Position numbers and translations under genes: made by a program. Shown piece by piece: positions 21,222-33,838 of a stretch of 64,000 nt of DNA. The stretch comes from Hemileia vastatrix (Eukaryota; Basidiomycota; Pucciniomycetes; Pucciniales; Zaghouaniaceae): the NCBI GenBank assembly GCA_030280995.1, contig JASXTE010000014.1:8720656-8784655 (forward strand). Direction: 5' to 3'. Positions within the stretch are counted from its first letter, which is position 1, and each line of letters begins with the position of its first letter. Below the pieces are notes generated by a model. It made no database searches. It was given only the letters and a program-made list of their open reading frames with translations, and was not told where the DNA came from.

Positions 21222-22589
21222 TCAAAGACGATTTAGAACCTGTCGAACATGATGAATATGTTCATCTAGTGTTTTCGAGAATATTAAAATATCATCTAAA
21301 TAGACGACTACAAATTGTTCAACAACATCTTGAAATATGTCATTAACAAAAGTTTGAAAATTTGAATGTGCGTTACATAATCCAAAAGGCATAACTAAAT
21401 ATTCAAAACTACCAATTCTAGTGCGCATTGCAGTCAGTGGTTCATGACCTTCTGCAATGCGAATCAGATTGTAAGCGCCTCTAAGATCAATTTTAGTAAA
21501 GAAATTAGCACCATTGAAAAGGGTAAGAAGTAATGACATAGGAGGAACAGGATATGCATTCTTCTTAGTGACTGTGTTGAGCTTTCTATAGTCAACACAC
21601 AACCTAAGACTACTGTCCTTCTTTTTTACAAAGAGGACAGGGGAGCCGGTTGGAGATTTACTGGCTCTCATGAAACCTTTGGCTACATTCTCTGCAATGT
21701 AGTCTCGAAGAACTTGAGATTCGTCCTTCAATAAAGAATAGACAGGACCTGCCGGAGGTACTGGGCCTATTAACTCTATTTGATGGTCGTAGGGTCGATG
21801 AGGTGGTAACGTATTGGCCTTGCGGATTGAGAAAACATCGAGGGAATCGTGGTAGATTTCCGGTAGAGTTGATTTAATGGCTTCAACATTGATTTGGTCT
21901 TCCTCTTCATCTTCGAGAGAATCTGTCGAGGGGATACCTGTATTGAGAGAGCAGAATTCGATTACTTTGAGGCAATTTAAATCCTCTTTGAGTGAAGTCA
22001 TCGAGCTAGAAGGGTTAGCCAATTGCTCATTTAGAGAAGGATCAGATTCTTTCAAGTCATCTGGCAGAGACTTGTCCTCTAGCAGGACGTTGTCAGGCGG
22101 GTTGTTTAACTCCCTATTGACCTGCATTGAAGAATCAGAAATATACTTAGAGCGTGGGGTGATCAATCCCTTAGTCCAATCAATTTCGGGATTCCAATGC
22201 ATTAAAAAGTCATGGCCAAGAATGGTATCGTCCATCCTTGGGGCGTCCAAGACTGATAATTCCCACTCGAAGGGGGGAAAGTTCGGAAAGTTGAAAACCC
22301 ATAAAACTTTATTACTTACCCAATATTTGGGTTCCTCTGATTCGACCAAATAGATTGGAGTTCGATTGATATCTGTAAATGTTAGTTGAAGCTTCTCGGC
22401 AAAAGATAAACTAACAAAAGAAATTGAAGCTCCAGAGTCTATAAGAAAACTGAAGGGGATATCCTCCTTAAAAAGAATGAATCTCAAGCGGTTTAAGGCA
22501 ACTCCAGTCCTTAAGACATGGAGGTTCCGTGCACTGGGAGAGATAAGATAGTTTGCTTTGCACACAAGTAAACTATCTACTAGTTTTTT
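21222..22589 (-). pseudogene. Protease and reverse transcriptase of element D (447-codon open stretch)
   Basis: The frame is open from the slippery site to 21222. A retropepsin active site (FSFLIDSGASISFVS) lies about 40 residues in, then GHDFLMHWNPEIDW and an acidic linker. RT follows: [40 protein letters not shown], motif A KIDLRGAYN, MPFGLCNAHS, and the catalytic YLDDILIFSK. Motifs A and C keep their aspartates. It ends at a stop just after the palm (QVLNRL), so Pol is truncated. The GTG at 22565 is only the first possible initiator; the real entry is probably by frameshift from gag. Confidence 0.85.
22583..22589 (-). other. Probable -1 frameshift slippery site in D (A AAA AAC)
   Basis: The gag frame reads tcA AAA AAC TAG TAG. 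Slipping back one base gives CTA GTA GAT AGT TTA CTT GTG, which runs straight into the protease frame. The heptamer is in the correct codon phase, and E keeps it (9665-9671). Confidence 0.75.
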
Positions 22590-22595
22590 GACTTC

Positions 22596-23767
22596 GAACT
22601 AGTACCTTCTCTTTCCTTCAACTTTACACAGTCTTCCAACTTGTGCTTACCCCCACAATACATACATAACCCATTATCTGCTCGTCTCTTCCTCTCAGCT
22701 TCTTTAAGTTCCCCTTTAGGATTCAGTACTTTGCTGATATTGCCTGGGGTTGAGCCTTTTGGTCGAGGTTTATCCTTTCCCTGATTGGGTTTGGATTGAG
22801 TCGAGGAGGATTGATTTGGTTGTGGGTGTGAAGAAGGTCCCGATTTAAAATTTAGGCCTTGAGATTTGTTGGCATATCAACGATGTTGAATTTGTCCTTG
22901 ATAAACGCTGTCAAGTTCGAGGGTTCGATCCATTAAATCCGTTAAAGTAGTCATCTTTTGACCGTGAAGATTTAATTGATCCAGAATCCTCGAAGGAAGT
23001 CCTTTCTTGAAATGATACTTAAGGGCAGCATCATTCCAACCTACTTGAGTTTGAAGTGCTCTGAAGTTCGAGATATATTCAGAGGCTTTACCATTATCAC
23101 TCATGCGAAGAAAATCAAGTTCAATTTCTGCGTTGTCCGTTTCATTAGGGTCCCCAAACAACGTAAAAAGTTGGTCTTCGAACTTTTCCCAATTATTGAT
23201 AAGTAAGTGGGTTTCTGTCGAAGAAAGCATGAGCAGATAAGGTTCGAACCATCTTGCTGCTTTCCCGGCTAGGAATGAAGAAGCGTAAACAACCTTTGAT
23301 CGGTCGCTATTAAAGGTTTGAGGGTCATTATGGAACAGTAGCTTTCAGGTTTGCAAGAAGGGTCGCAATCTGTCGGGGTGATCTCTGTCAAATTTTTCAG
23401 GAGATTTCATAGAAGGAGTTTTGAACTTAGATCCCTCTGAAGACGTTGGATTTGAAAGGGTTTTCATGAAAAGTCTCATGAAATCTTCCAGAGAGTTAGA
23501 TTGTCCAGGTTCTGAGGATTGACCAGAAGGATGATTGGCTGGGGCGGATGGTGCCTCGTGCATTGTATCCTCTCCTTCTTCTTCATAACTAGAATCCTCA
23601 AAATCTTGTGGGATGTCTTCTACATATTGAACTGAATGTTGCCGTTCCCTAAGGTCAAGTGGTTCCAAAGAGTGAGTGCGGGAAACAGACCTTGTGGCTG
23701 TTGGCCTACCCCTAGCGCGAGCTCTAGTAGTAGCGCCCGGAGGAGGAGTGCGTTGAACAGGTGCCAT
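22596..23767 (-). pseudogene. gag: Gag of element D
   Basis: One frame runs from the ATG at 23767 (MAPVQRTPP) to the slippery site, interrupted by in-frame TGA codons at about 23345 and 22877. The first replaces the Cys in FLQTCKLLFHN (compare E). The second lies between HR and YANKSQ, and E has TGA at the same codon. Content in order: Arg/Pro-rich N-terminus, acidic linker, gag core (NNWEKFEDQLFTLFGDPNE, YISNFRALQTQVGW), a basic region, and a zinc knuckle CMYCGGKHKLEDC with all ligands. This is the capsid and nucleocapsid precursor. Confidence 0.82.
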
Positions 23768-23839
23768 TTTAAAACTTTAAAAACACCTAAAAGGATGTAG
23801 TAGTGCAAAGAATGAGAACTACGGAGAATTAAATTATAC

Positions 23840-24613
23840 TGTCACCGGACGACCTACGCACAAGGTCAAGGATGTTCCTGAAAGTGAGATGAGAGGTTTA
23901 GAAACTTCTTCGAAGCACAGAGGAATGATTCGAGGAAGTGATTCAAAGGTCACTCGAAATAAGAGCTAAAGGTTTGAGGTTCATTTGAGAAGAATTATAA
24001 AATAGTTTCAAAGGTAATAGGAATTCTTAAGATCTCACGAAGGGTTGGAAACTCAATAATCAAAGATTTAGGATTTAGAAATGAATATTGAGAAAATAAA
24101 AGAAAGATACAATAACAATGATTCAATTTTTAAAGATTTACCACTATTAATGTAAATACGATTTATAATTTAATTCTAAGGAATATTAAACAAAAATACC
24201 CAACCCTTTTATATCCTTTGTTCCTCCTTGCATTGACCTCCCTTCCATCGCACCATTCCCATACCATTGACCATTACTAACATACACTTAGACCCTCTTT
24301 GCTAAATATCCGTCCATGCTCAATTTACCCCTTTTTAATTAATTAAAAAAACTTTAATGAAAAACTACTACTGTACTATTTCGTTGAACCTAGCGCTGTG
24401 CGTCGCTTATTGAAAAGGAGACTAAGGCACCATATTGGGAGATTGACTAATTTAGATTTAGAGTTTAGGCTAGCGCAGTTAAATAGTAAGTACACAAAGG
24501 AAAATCTCAGTTGCTATGGAGAATTGCTTTCTGCGCTTCGAGTATAGATTTAGGACTCGATATTATTGATTTAATGAGCTGCTTTTGCCTCGAGTTTCAT
24601 TTGGCGCGTGACA
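23840..24613 (-). repeat. 5' LTR of element D
   Basis: It is 774 bp, TGTCACC...GTGACA on the plus strand, and collinear with 16183-16956. The internal sequence next to it reads, in element sense, GTATAATTTAATTC, which is not complementary to a normal tRNA 3' end (no TGG). Confidence 0.92.
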
Positions 24614-26485
24614 GATTTATCAATACAGATTTGAGCATGTTTTCTGCATAGCTGTTGCATTTGCACAAAAGATTTAGCACCAGGGTGTAGTTCAAACTTA
24701 GGTAATTTATTATTGAGAATTTGAGCAGGAGTTTTTGGGACATAACCTAACCAAAGCTCAAAAGGCTTTTTCTCAGTGACAGAATGAACAGTGCTATTAT
24801 ATGCAAATTCAAGACCAGGAAATAGAGTGACCCAGTCATGAGTAAATCTTTCAATGTCTTTATATTCTAATTCAAAGGTACAATACCTTCTAATCATATC
24901 TTCCAGAGTTTGAATCGTTCTCTCAGCTAGACCATCAGTCTGAGGATAGTGAGCTGTAGACAACTTTAACTCACAGCCACAAATATCCATCAAAGAGGTC
25001 CAAAACTCAGAAGTAAATTTTGGATCTCTATCAGAGATAATGGCTTTTGAAAATCCAATAATATTGAACATGTAAGTCTACCATAAGAAAGCTAATTCCT
25101 GTGTGGATACATCTTTGTGGGTGGGAATAAATTTGCACATTTTTTTGAATCTATTCACTATTACCCAACAATAGTTATAACTGTCTTTACCTGCTACAAG
25201 AAGACCAGTGACAAAATCCATGTTAATGATTTGCCACAGTGCATCAGGTGCTTCAATATGTTGTAATAACCCTGCTCTTTTACCTGTCAACATTTTAGAT
25301 TTCTTTCAGGAATCACAAGATTCAACATATAATTTTGTATCTTCAGACATATTAGCCCACCAAGCAGTGTTTTTGATTCTAATAAATGTCTTTTCAAGAT
25401 CAAAATGACCAGCTAATATGTCCTCATGACAAAGTTTGAGGATATTTTCTTTCATAGAAGGAGGAATTACAATTACATTAGTAAGATTTCTTCTATAATA
25501 TATATAACCATCTTCAATAGAAAACTTTCCTTAAATCAAAGCATTTTGATACTTTTCAGGAAGAGTTTTAATCAATGCTTGAATTGAAGCATTCTTAGGA
25601 TCATTTAAGATAGTAACTAATTTATTCAAATCACCATCTGTATCATATGAATCCAGAATTAATTGTTATAACTCTTCTTCCATATTAACTACAAATATAC
25701 TATAAATATGAACAGTATCATCTTCAGGTACATAAGCAGGATTTTAGTCATTATTTTGCAGAGGCAATCTGGAAAGCATATCAACATTGGAGTGAACATT
25801 TCCAGCCCTATGGATAATTGTCATTCTTCCTCTGTACTCTTGAATAGCAAGTTGCCACCTAAACATATGTCTATTAGGTATTTTTAGGTTTAAGAGGGAC
25901 TTCACAGCACTACAGTCAGTTACCAATTCAAATTTTTGGTCATCCAGGTAGTAATGAAGCTTCTCAAGAGCCCAAACAACTGCTAAGCACTCTAATTGAG
26001 TGGAACCATATTTCAATTCACTATTTCTCAAGGTTCTTGAAATATAAAAAATTACAACCTCTGAGGATTTATCATTAATAATTTTTTTTCTGGTGAAGGG
26101 CAGCACCCTGACCAACAAAGCTATCATCTGTGTACAGGACAAAAGGTTTTTTGAAATCTGGAAGAGCTAAGATAGGGGCTGTCATTAAGCAACATTTTAA
26201 TGCATCAAAAGCTTTTTGACAGTCATTATTCTAGATGAATGAAACATCTTTCCTAGTTATTTTGGTAAGAGTCAAGGCTATGACCTGATAATTTTTAATA
26301 TATTGTCTATAATAGCCTTACATACCCAAAAAACTTTGGATTTCTTGTACACAAGTTGGTGCCTTCACATTTTGAATTGCAGCAACTTTGTTGTGGTCTA
26401 CACACATTTGGAGGCCTGACACAAAATGGCCATGGACTTTTAAAGATTGAAAACCAAATTTACATTTTTTCAAGGACAAGGTCAT
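24614..26485 (-). pseudogene. Integrase, RNase H and RT C-terminus of element C (broken)
   Basis: This is the middle of C pol between the two nested elements. Readable pieces are the integrase core with Asp in INMDFVTGL (25078-25293), Asp in IISDRDPKF and Glu in GLAERTIQT (24614-25071), and RNase H with ELKYGSTQLECLAVVWAL, VTDCSAVKSLL and NVDMLSRLP (25744-26142). RT thumb sequence continues to 26485, where element B enters inside the codons for a KKCKFGFHSL-like segment. Stops separate the pieces. Confidence 0.85.
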
Positions 26486-27300
26486 TGTCAAGGTCCACTT
26501 TTGGTCTAGAAGCTTTGTTACGGAATTTGTATGAAGAGTTTAAGGATTTATTGGACTCTCAATAATTTTGTACGTATTTCTCAATCAAAGATGATTTTTT
26601 ACTCAATAATAAGAGGTAGATTTAAAATATTTATATAAGTTATAGATTAGAATTACGTTCTTGTAAATACTAAAGATATAAAATATAAGAAATAAGTGTT
26701 AACTTTGTAGTTGTAGTAATAAGTAAGTTGGTAAAAAGAATGAATAAAAGACAACAAAAAGAGAGGCTTTTTATAGGCAAAGGAGAGACAAAGCGTGGCA
26801 ATCAAATTCTAAAAACAGTAGTATGAGAGAGAGAAAAGAATATTCCAGAAGGAGTATTTCAAATAATAAAGTTATTCTAAAAAGAAGGCATCAAAAAGAT
26901 GTATTTACAGAGTATGTCAGAAATACATCAATTTATTTAATATTTACTGTAGAAGTCAATTCTAAATAAGAAATTTGAATTTTTTGTATATATTTAATAT
27001 TATTTGAATATTAAAATCTTATTTTATCTTAATATCTATTTTTTAATATAAAAATTTTATTTTTTCCAACCTGTCAAATAAGCATGGTGTTAGAGAAAAA
27101 TATAAGGGACAATTTTATATTTTTAATTTTTAATTATTTATTTAATTTTTTAATTTTATCATTCTATAATTAGTTAATTTATTATAACTAATTTTAATGT
27201 AACTAAATTATAATTAAATAATAATTAAAATGATAAGGTGCGGCTTCATCCAGTAAATAATTAATTTTTTCCCTGGGTAAGTCTAGTAGCCTGGCTGACA
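26486..27300 (-). repeat. 3' LTR of element B
   Basis: On the plus strand it runs from TGTCAAGGTCCACTTTTGG to GTAGCCTGGCTGACA. It is nearly identical to 35696-36510, and the family is shared with F, G and the solo LTR at 42225-43029. Confidence 0.95.
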
Positions 27301-27312
27301 CTCCCTCACTCT
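27301..27312 (-). promoter_or_regulatory. Polypurine tract of element B
   Basis: Minus strand AGAGTGAGGGAG lies directly against the 3' LTR, the expected position of the plus-strand primer. C and F keep it. Confidence 0.7.
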
Positions 27313-30300
27313 AAAAAAAACAATAAAAAAATGCTATGATTTTTTCTTTTTATACTTTTTTAGTAGAGTAGGAAGATTAGATATCTCCTTCCCAGGTATC
27401 CAAGAATCATATTCAGATGATTTATTCTTGAATCTCAATAAGTATTCTGTACCTTTCTCGGCAGTGACTATTCTGTCATTCAGAATTTTTTCAATTTCTG
27501 CTGTCTCCGTGATTTTATTTGGGGTTTTCTTTGGTCTACCCCTCCTTTTTGGAAATAAATCACTATTGGATGTGTACGGTTTCAAAAGAGATATTGGAAA
27601 AACAGGATGTTTTCTTTCATATGGAGAATACAGAATAACTTCAACTGCATTATCTCCAATCATTCTTCTGACAACAAATGGACCAACAAATGGATCTTTC
27701 AATTTGTTATTACCTTGTAAGTTGAAGTGGACTGTAGAAATCAACACTTCATAACCCTTTTTATAAGTGTATTCTTTATGGGATTTGTCCCATCTTTTCT
27801 TCTCATATTCAAATGATTTTTCAATAAATTTTTGAGCATGATTTCTGCATAGTTGTTGCATTTGAAGAAACAATTTTACACCAGGATGTATATCCAATTT
27901 AGGTATTTTGTTATTGAGAATTTGGGCAGGAGTATTAGGAACATATCCAAGCCAGAGCTCAAAAGGCTTTCTTTGAGTAACAGAATGAACAGTGCTGTTA
28001 TAAGCAAATTCTAACCCAGGAAGTAAGGTAACCCAATCATGAGTGAATCTGTCATTATCTTTATACTCAAGGCCAAAGGCACATTATCTTCTTATCATGT
28101 CCTCTAAAGTCTGAATCATTCTTTCAGCTAAACCATCAGTCTGAGGGTGATGGGCAGTAGAAAGTTTCAGATCACAACCACAAACATCCATCAGAGACAT
28201 CCAAAATTCAGAAGTAAATTTTGGGTCTCTGTCAGAGTATATGGCTTTAGGAAAACTAGCAGTATTAAACATATGAGACCACCATAAGAAAGTTAACTCT
28301 TTAGTGGAAACATCCTTGTGGGTAGGGATAAATTTACACATTTTTGTGAATCTGTCCACAATAACCCAACAAGAGTTATAACTGTCTTTACCAGCAATAG
28401 GTAATCCTGTTACAAAATCCATGTTTATTATTTTCCATGGAGCATCAGGAGGTTCAATATGCTGCATTAATCCTGCTCTTTTACCAGTTAATCTTTTTGA
28501 TTTTTGGCAAGAATCACAAGATTCAACATATAATTTTGTGTCTTCAGACATATTAGCCCACCAAGCAGTGTTCTTAATTCTGATCATTGTTTTGTCAAGA
28601 TCAAAATGTCCAGCTAATATGTCATCATGACAAATTTTCAAGATGATTTCTTTCATAGAAGGAGGAATAACAATAACATTACTCAACTTTCTTCTATAAT
28701 ATAGATATACTTCATCAATTGAAAATTTACCTTTTTCCAAAGTTTTTTGGTACTTTGGTGGAAGGGTTTTAATTAATGCTTGTATTGAAGCATTCTTTGG
28801 ATCATTTAATATGGTGCATAACTTTTTCAAGTCAGTGTCCTTATCATATGATTCCAGAATAAGCTGTAATAGCTCTTCCTCCATATCAACCACATATATC
28901 CCATGGATATGAATAATTTCATCCTCAGGATCATAAGCAGGATTAGAGTCATCATTTGGTAAAGGTAACCTTGATAACATATCCACATTTGAGTGAACAA
29001 TACCAGCCCTATGAATAATTGTCATTCTCCCTCTGTACTCTTGAACAGCCAGCTGCCATCTGAACATATGTCTGTTAGGTGTTTTCAAGTTTAAAAGGGA
29101 TTTAACTGCACTGCAGTCAGTGACAAGTTCAAATTTTTGGTCATCTAGGTAATAATGAAGCTTTTCTAGAGCCCATACTACAGCTAAACACTCTAATTGA
29201 GTAGCACCATATTTCAATTCACTATTTCTCAGGGTTCTTGAAATATAACAAATTACTACTTCTGAAACTTTATCATTCATCACTTCTTTTTGATGGAGGG
29301 CAGCACCAAGACCAATGAAACTGGCATCAGTGTACAAAACAAATGGTTGATTAAAGTCAGGTAAAGCAAGAATTGGTGCTGACATCAAACAGTGTTTCAT
29401 AGTGTTAAAGGCTCTTTGTCTTTCACTATTCCAGACAAAAGCAACATCCTTCCTGGTTAATTTGGTAAGGGGTAAAGCTATGACTTGGTAATTTTTAATA
29501 TACTGTCTATAGTATCCACACATTCCCAAAAAACTTTGGAGCTCTCTCACTGTTGTAGGAGCTTTCACCTGTTGTATGGCTGCCACTTTGTTCTGGTCAA
29601 CACATATCTGTAAGCCTGAAACAACATGACCAAGTACTTTTAAAGAATGGAAACCAAATTTACATTTCTTCAAAGCAAGTGTCATATTTATTTCATCCAT
29701 TTTCTGGAATACTTTACACAGGTGTTTAAGATGGTCCTCGAATTTTTTTGAGAATATAATGATATCATCAATATAAACCATCAGCCATCCTTCAATTATC
29801 TCTTGATGGAATGTGTTATCCATTACTTTTTGGAAAACTGAAGGGGCATTTTTAGGGCCAAATGGCATCCTAATATACTTATAAATACCCATATGAGTGG
29901 CAATCATCAGAAAGTTCTGAGAATTTTTCTCAACAGGTACCTGGTGATATCCCTTATTACCATCCAAACAGCTGATATATTTAGCACCCTGTAAAGTAGC
30001 ATGTATAGAGCTGATTCTAGGTAAAGGATAGATATCATCAACAGTATAAGTGTTTAGTGCTCTATAATCACCACATAACCTGGCTTTATCTTTCTCATAA
30101 GAAATTAGGACAGGTGAGATAACACAATATTTAGGTGTTTCAACTACCTTTTCAATATTATTCATTTTTAAAAGGGTAGAGATATTATCTTCAATATCTT
30201 GTCTCTTTGTGGGAGAAGCAGGATAAGGCTTCTTCTTTAAACTAGGTGGTATATCAGTTAATGGGCAAGACAATGAAAGTTTCATTTCCTCTTTAACTAA

Positions 30301-32253
30301 TCCCAGTTCATGTGACCCATGAGCAAAGGCCATAGGAAAAGATTTTATCAAGTTAATTATGGAATCTTTATCCTCACCAGAAAGTTGTTCTCCAAAAGAA
30401 GCATTGTCAATTTCAGACATAAGGGCATGCATTTCCTTTGTAGATCTTCCTTTATATTGAACCACAGAATTACATGTGTTCAATTCTGGTTTTAATAATT
30501 TTTTAGGGGAGGAAATTTTAAATTTTCTCTTCCCATTCATCCCCATTGTGAAATATTGGTTTGAAGGATCCAATTTTATGCCATACTTGGTTAAAATATC
30601 ATTCCCTACAATAAACCAATTGCTCAAGTTATCATTTTTCATGACAACAAAATCACAAATAGCTCTTACAAAACCATGGTTATATTTAAAAAACACTGTG
30701 GCTTTGTATTTACCAATGGGGGACAAAATAGAGCCATACCCTCTCCAATTTTCAGAAATGATAGGCATCAGTTTAGATTTATAGTCTTGATCTACTGAAG
30801 CAAGTGCTCCTTCAGATACTACACTTCCTCCAGCTCCAGAATCCAGAACAACTTCAATGCTGGTTCCATTGATCAAGACTGGTGCCTTAAGAGGGGAAAT
30901 AACAATTGAGTTATCCTCAATGTTCTTTATGATCTCAGCATCCTCAACTGTAGATAAATCATTATTATCAATGTCAATAGTATTTAAATAATGAATATCT
31001 TCTTCCAGCATCAAGATTTCTTGTTGAGATTCATATGAAATATTGCTGGCACAATCACTTGATGTATCATCCAGTGCCACTGTGTCATCTGCATGCTCCT
31101 CTGTTTGTTCTACAAGATTTATCTTCTTGTCACAAACATGGCCTTTCTGCCAAGGCTTGTTGCACTTGAAACAAGTATTTGTTGCATACTTCTTTGGTGC
31201 AACAGGGGCAGAAGGTTTACCAAACTTTTCTGGAGGTTTTTGTTGGTAAGTGGAGGGTTTCTCCAAAGGGGTCCTAGGAATGAATCTTCTTGCATCATAC
31301 TTATTGTTTAGAAGTATCTCATTTCAAGTATTAATGAAAGAAGAGGGTTCTTTGGAGAATTCAGTCCTAGCCACTATTAAGTCTCTTAGAGACATTGGTA
31401 ATTTATAGAGGATCCTGTCCTTCCATAAATCAAAGTCCATATTTGGGTCCATTGCCCTTAAGATTTTTACAAGTTTCATTAAAAACTCAATAGGTTTATC
31501 AGTAGAAGAGCTATATCTAGTTTCCTCATAGTGCCTTTGTTGAGCCATTCTGAACTTGGAGCCACCAAATTGTGCTTTAATTAATTTCTTCCAATCCTCC
31601 CATGAGTAGTCATTCCCATCCAGGAGAAAAGATTCATACCACATCAGAGCAACATTAGTGAACAAAGAAATTAACTTGGACACATTTTCCTCATCTGGGA
31701 GTTTGTAAGAATTTTTTAAGTTATCCATTCTGCAAATAAATTGTTGCCAATCAGAGGAAGAATCACCATCAAATGTTGGGTACTGGTCAAGTTTTGGCCA
31801 ATTCTTTTGATTTGAAGGAGTCTCCTTAGTACTAGCTTGTTTCTGAGTAAGAAGTAGCTGTAATTTCTCTAATTGTGCTGAAATCTCATTGTTTAATCCT
31901 TCTGTTTCAGATCCTGGTGCATCATCAGTTTTTGATAAAAACTCAGTGTTTTCAACAGGTATTTCTGGATCTATTTTTATTTTAGATGAACTAGCCACAG
32001 GTACTATTTGAGCATCCTGCACTATATATTCCTTCACAGAAATGTCAGAATATTTTTGGTCATTTAACAATGAGTTCAATTTTTCTTCAATGGTTGTTAT
32101 TCTTGTTTTCATTCTTGGAAGACTAGATAAACTCTCATTGATAGTTGCAAAAGATAATTGATTCTTATGTTGAAAAGATGAAAAATAGTCATTCAATCTT
32201 TTCAGATTTATCTTATCTATCTCTAACTCCTGGCAACAGTCAGATACAGTATC

Positions 32254-33429
32254 TGTCAGTATAGTCTAGTATATAAGTATGATATAATAGTGTTATTTTA
32301 TGGTCCTACTACTTATTTATAAATGATTTAGTGATTAAACCTCAGGGGAAGACTAATAGAATAGTTATACTCAAATAAAACTCACAATACTTGGATTTAA
32401 ATGCGTGCTAGTGGTGGAAAATAGAAGAATAAAATATAGTTATAGCTTTTATAAAGATAATATCAATTTATAAGGGCTTTATAATATATTTCTGAATACT
32501 AATAATTGTAGTGTAGTGTTTGTTTGAAGTGTAGTAATTGAATGATGATAATAAACCGTCAAAATCCCTTCTTACTTATACCCAAATCCACTGGAGTGCA
32601 CAGACCTTCAATCCAGATGATGTCACTGCTATCCCCGGCAATTACAGCACTGTGAGGGCCCATCACCTCCCCATGGCGTCCACTTCAAGCAGTTTCAACA
32701 CCCAGACCTCCAGTAAGGACCCTCCATCACTATTAATAATAACACAGAGTCATACCATAAATAGAAAACCCAGATAAAAGCGGATACCATAAAGAAACAG
32801 GTAAAATAAATGATCAAAAAGAGATTTAATGAAACTAAAAGCATATAAAGGAAACAAATAAAATGTCCAAGCCCCCAATAACATCCCCAAGCATCCACAT
32901 TAACCCAAAAACATCTTTCCAACCCATAAATCCGTGAATAACCATCCAAGGAAGTAATTTTAGTTGTCCAAACTGGGTGTATGCGCCTGATATAGGTGTC
33001 TATGCTTCTGTAGGCGTTATGAGTCCACTGATTTCGTCCATATGACCTAAAATAAGCAGAAAAACAAAGTTTATAGGCTATTAAGGGCTAAAACCCACTT
33101 ATATACCTAAATATACATAATATACTGCATATTTCACTGAATATGAGATTTATGTATACATATAAGCTTATGTATGTCAATAATTACTTCATATCACTTA
33201 AGATAAGTATATTATGACTCCATTAACACCTTAATAAGTATTATTAGGCCATGGATAAGCTATTTAAACTATTATACATTATATAATAGAATAATAATTA
33301 TATATATATATAATAAATTAATATATATTATTATTATAACCTTATTTTTAAGATATAAGCTTAATTTAGTTTAGGTTATCTTATTTTAAGCATAAGAAAT
33401 ACTCAGTCCTAAGGATATTTAGGCTGACA
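32254..33429 (-). repeat. Solo LTR (1,176 bp) in gag of B, TSD GTATC
   Basis: TGTCAGTATAGTC...TTTAGGCTGACA is flanked by GTATC at 32249-32253 and 33430-33434. F shows the uninterrupted gag at about 57770. The U3 end (TGTCAGCCTAAATATCC in sense) resembles the LTR of element A. Small reading frames inside it are not genes. Confidence 0.93.
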
Positions 33430-33838
33430 GTATCTTTTAGTTTAGACAAATCATTTTTTATATTTTGCCATAAAGCAATTTTCTTTTCATGAGTTGCTTT
33501 GTAATGAGACAATTCATCAGAGACTCTCTGTGCTTCACTCTTTAATGCTTGATAACCCTGATCATTTAACAAACTATTATATCTCTGAGTCAATTGCATA
33601 TTGTTCATTATATGATTTTGCTTGTTAATAATATCTCTCAAGTGCTCATCATTAATTCTTGCTACATCTGGAGTGTTTCTCAATAAGGAAACTGAGTAAC
33701 TTTCCAGACTCTCATAGAACTCAGGGTCAAGAGTTTCATCAATCACAGCCATATCAGGATTAATCATTGAGGTAGCAATTAAAAGTAATGGATTAGATAC
33801 ATGAGATATCTGTCTACTATTCCCAGCCTCTATAGGTC

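Larger units (their letters stand above)
16183..24613 (-). mobile_element. Complete Ty3/gypsy retrotransposon D nested in C (TSD GATTT/GCTTT)
   Basis: Two 774-bp LTRs (16183-16956 and 23840-24613) flank a minus-strand gag-pol. The flanking five bases are GCTTT on the left and GATTT on the right. B has TCAAATGATTTTTC at the homologous place, so GATTT is probably the original and one copy has mutated. Between the 3' LTR and the chromodomain it carries about 2 kb of extra sequence with a plus-strand gene. Gag and pol are in different frames, joined by a slippery site. Confidence 0.93.

Noticed and set aside
32538..32949. ORFs on both strands between the two halves of B gag
   Set aside because: They lie wholly inside the solo LTR 32254-33429 defined by GTATC duplications.
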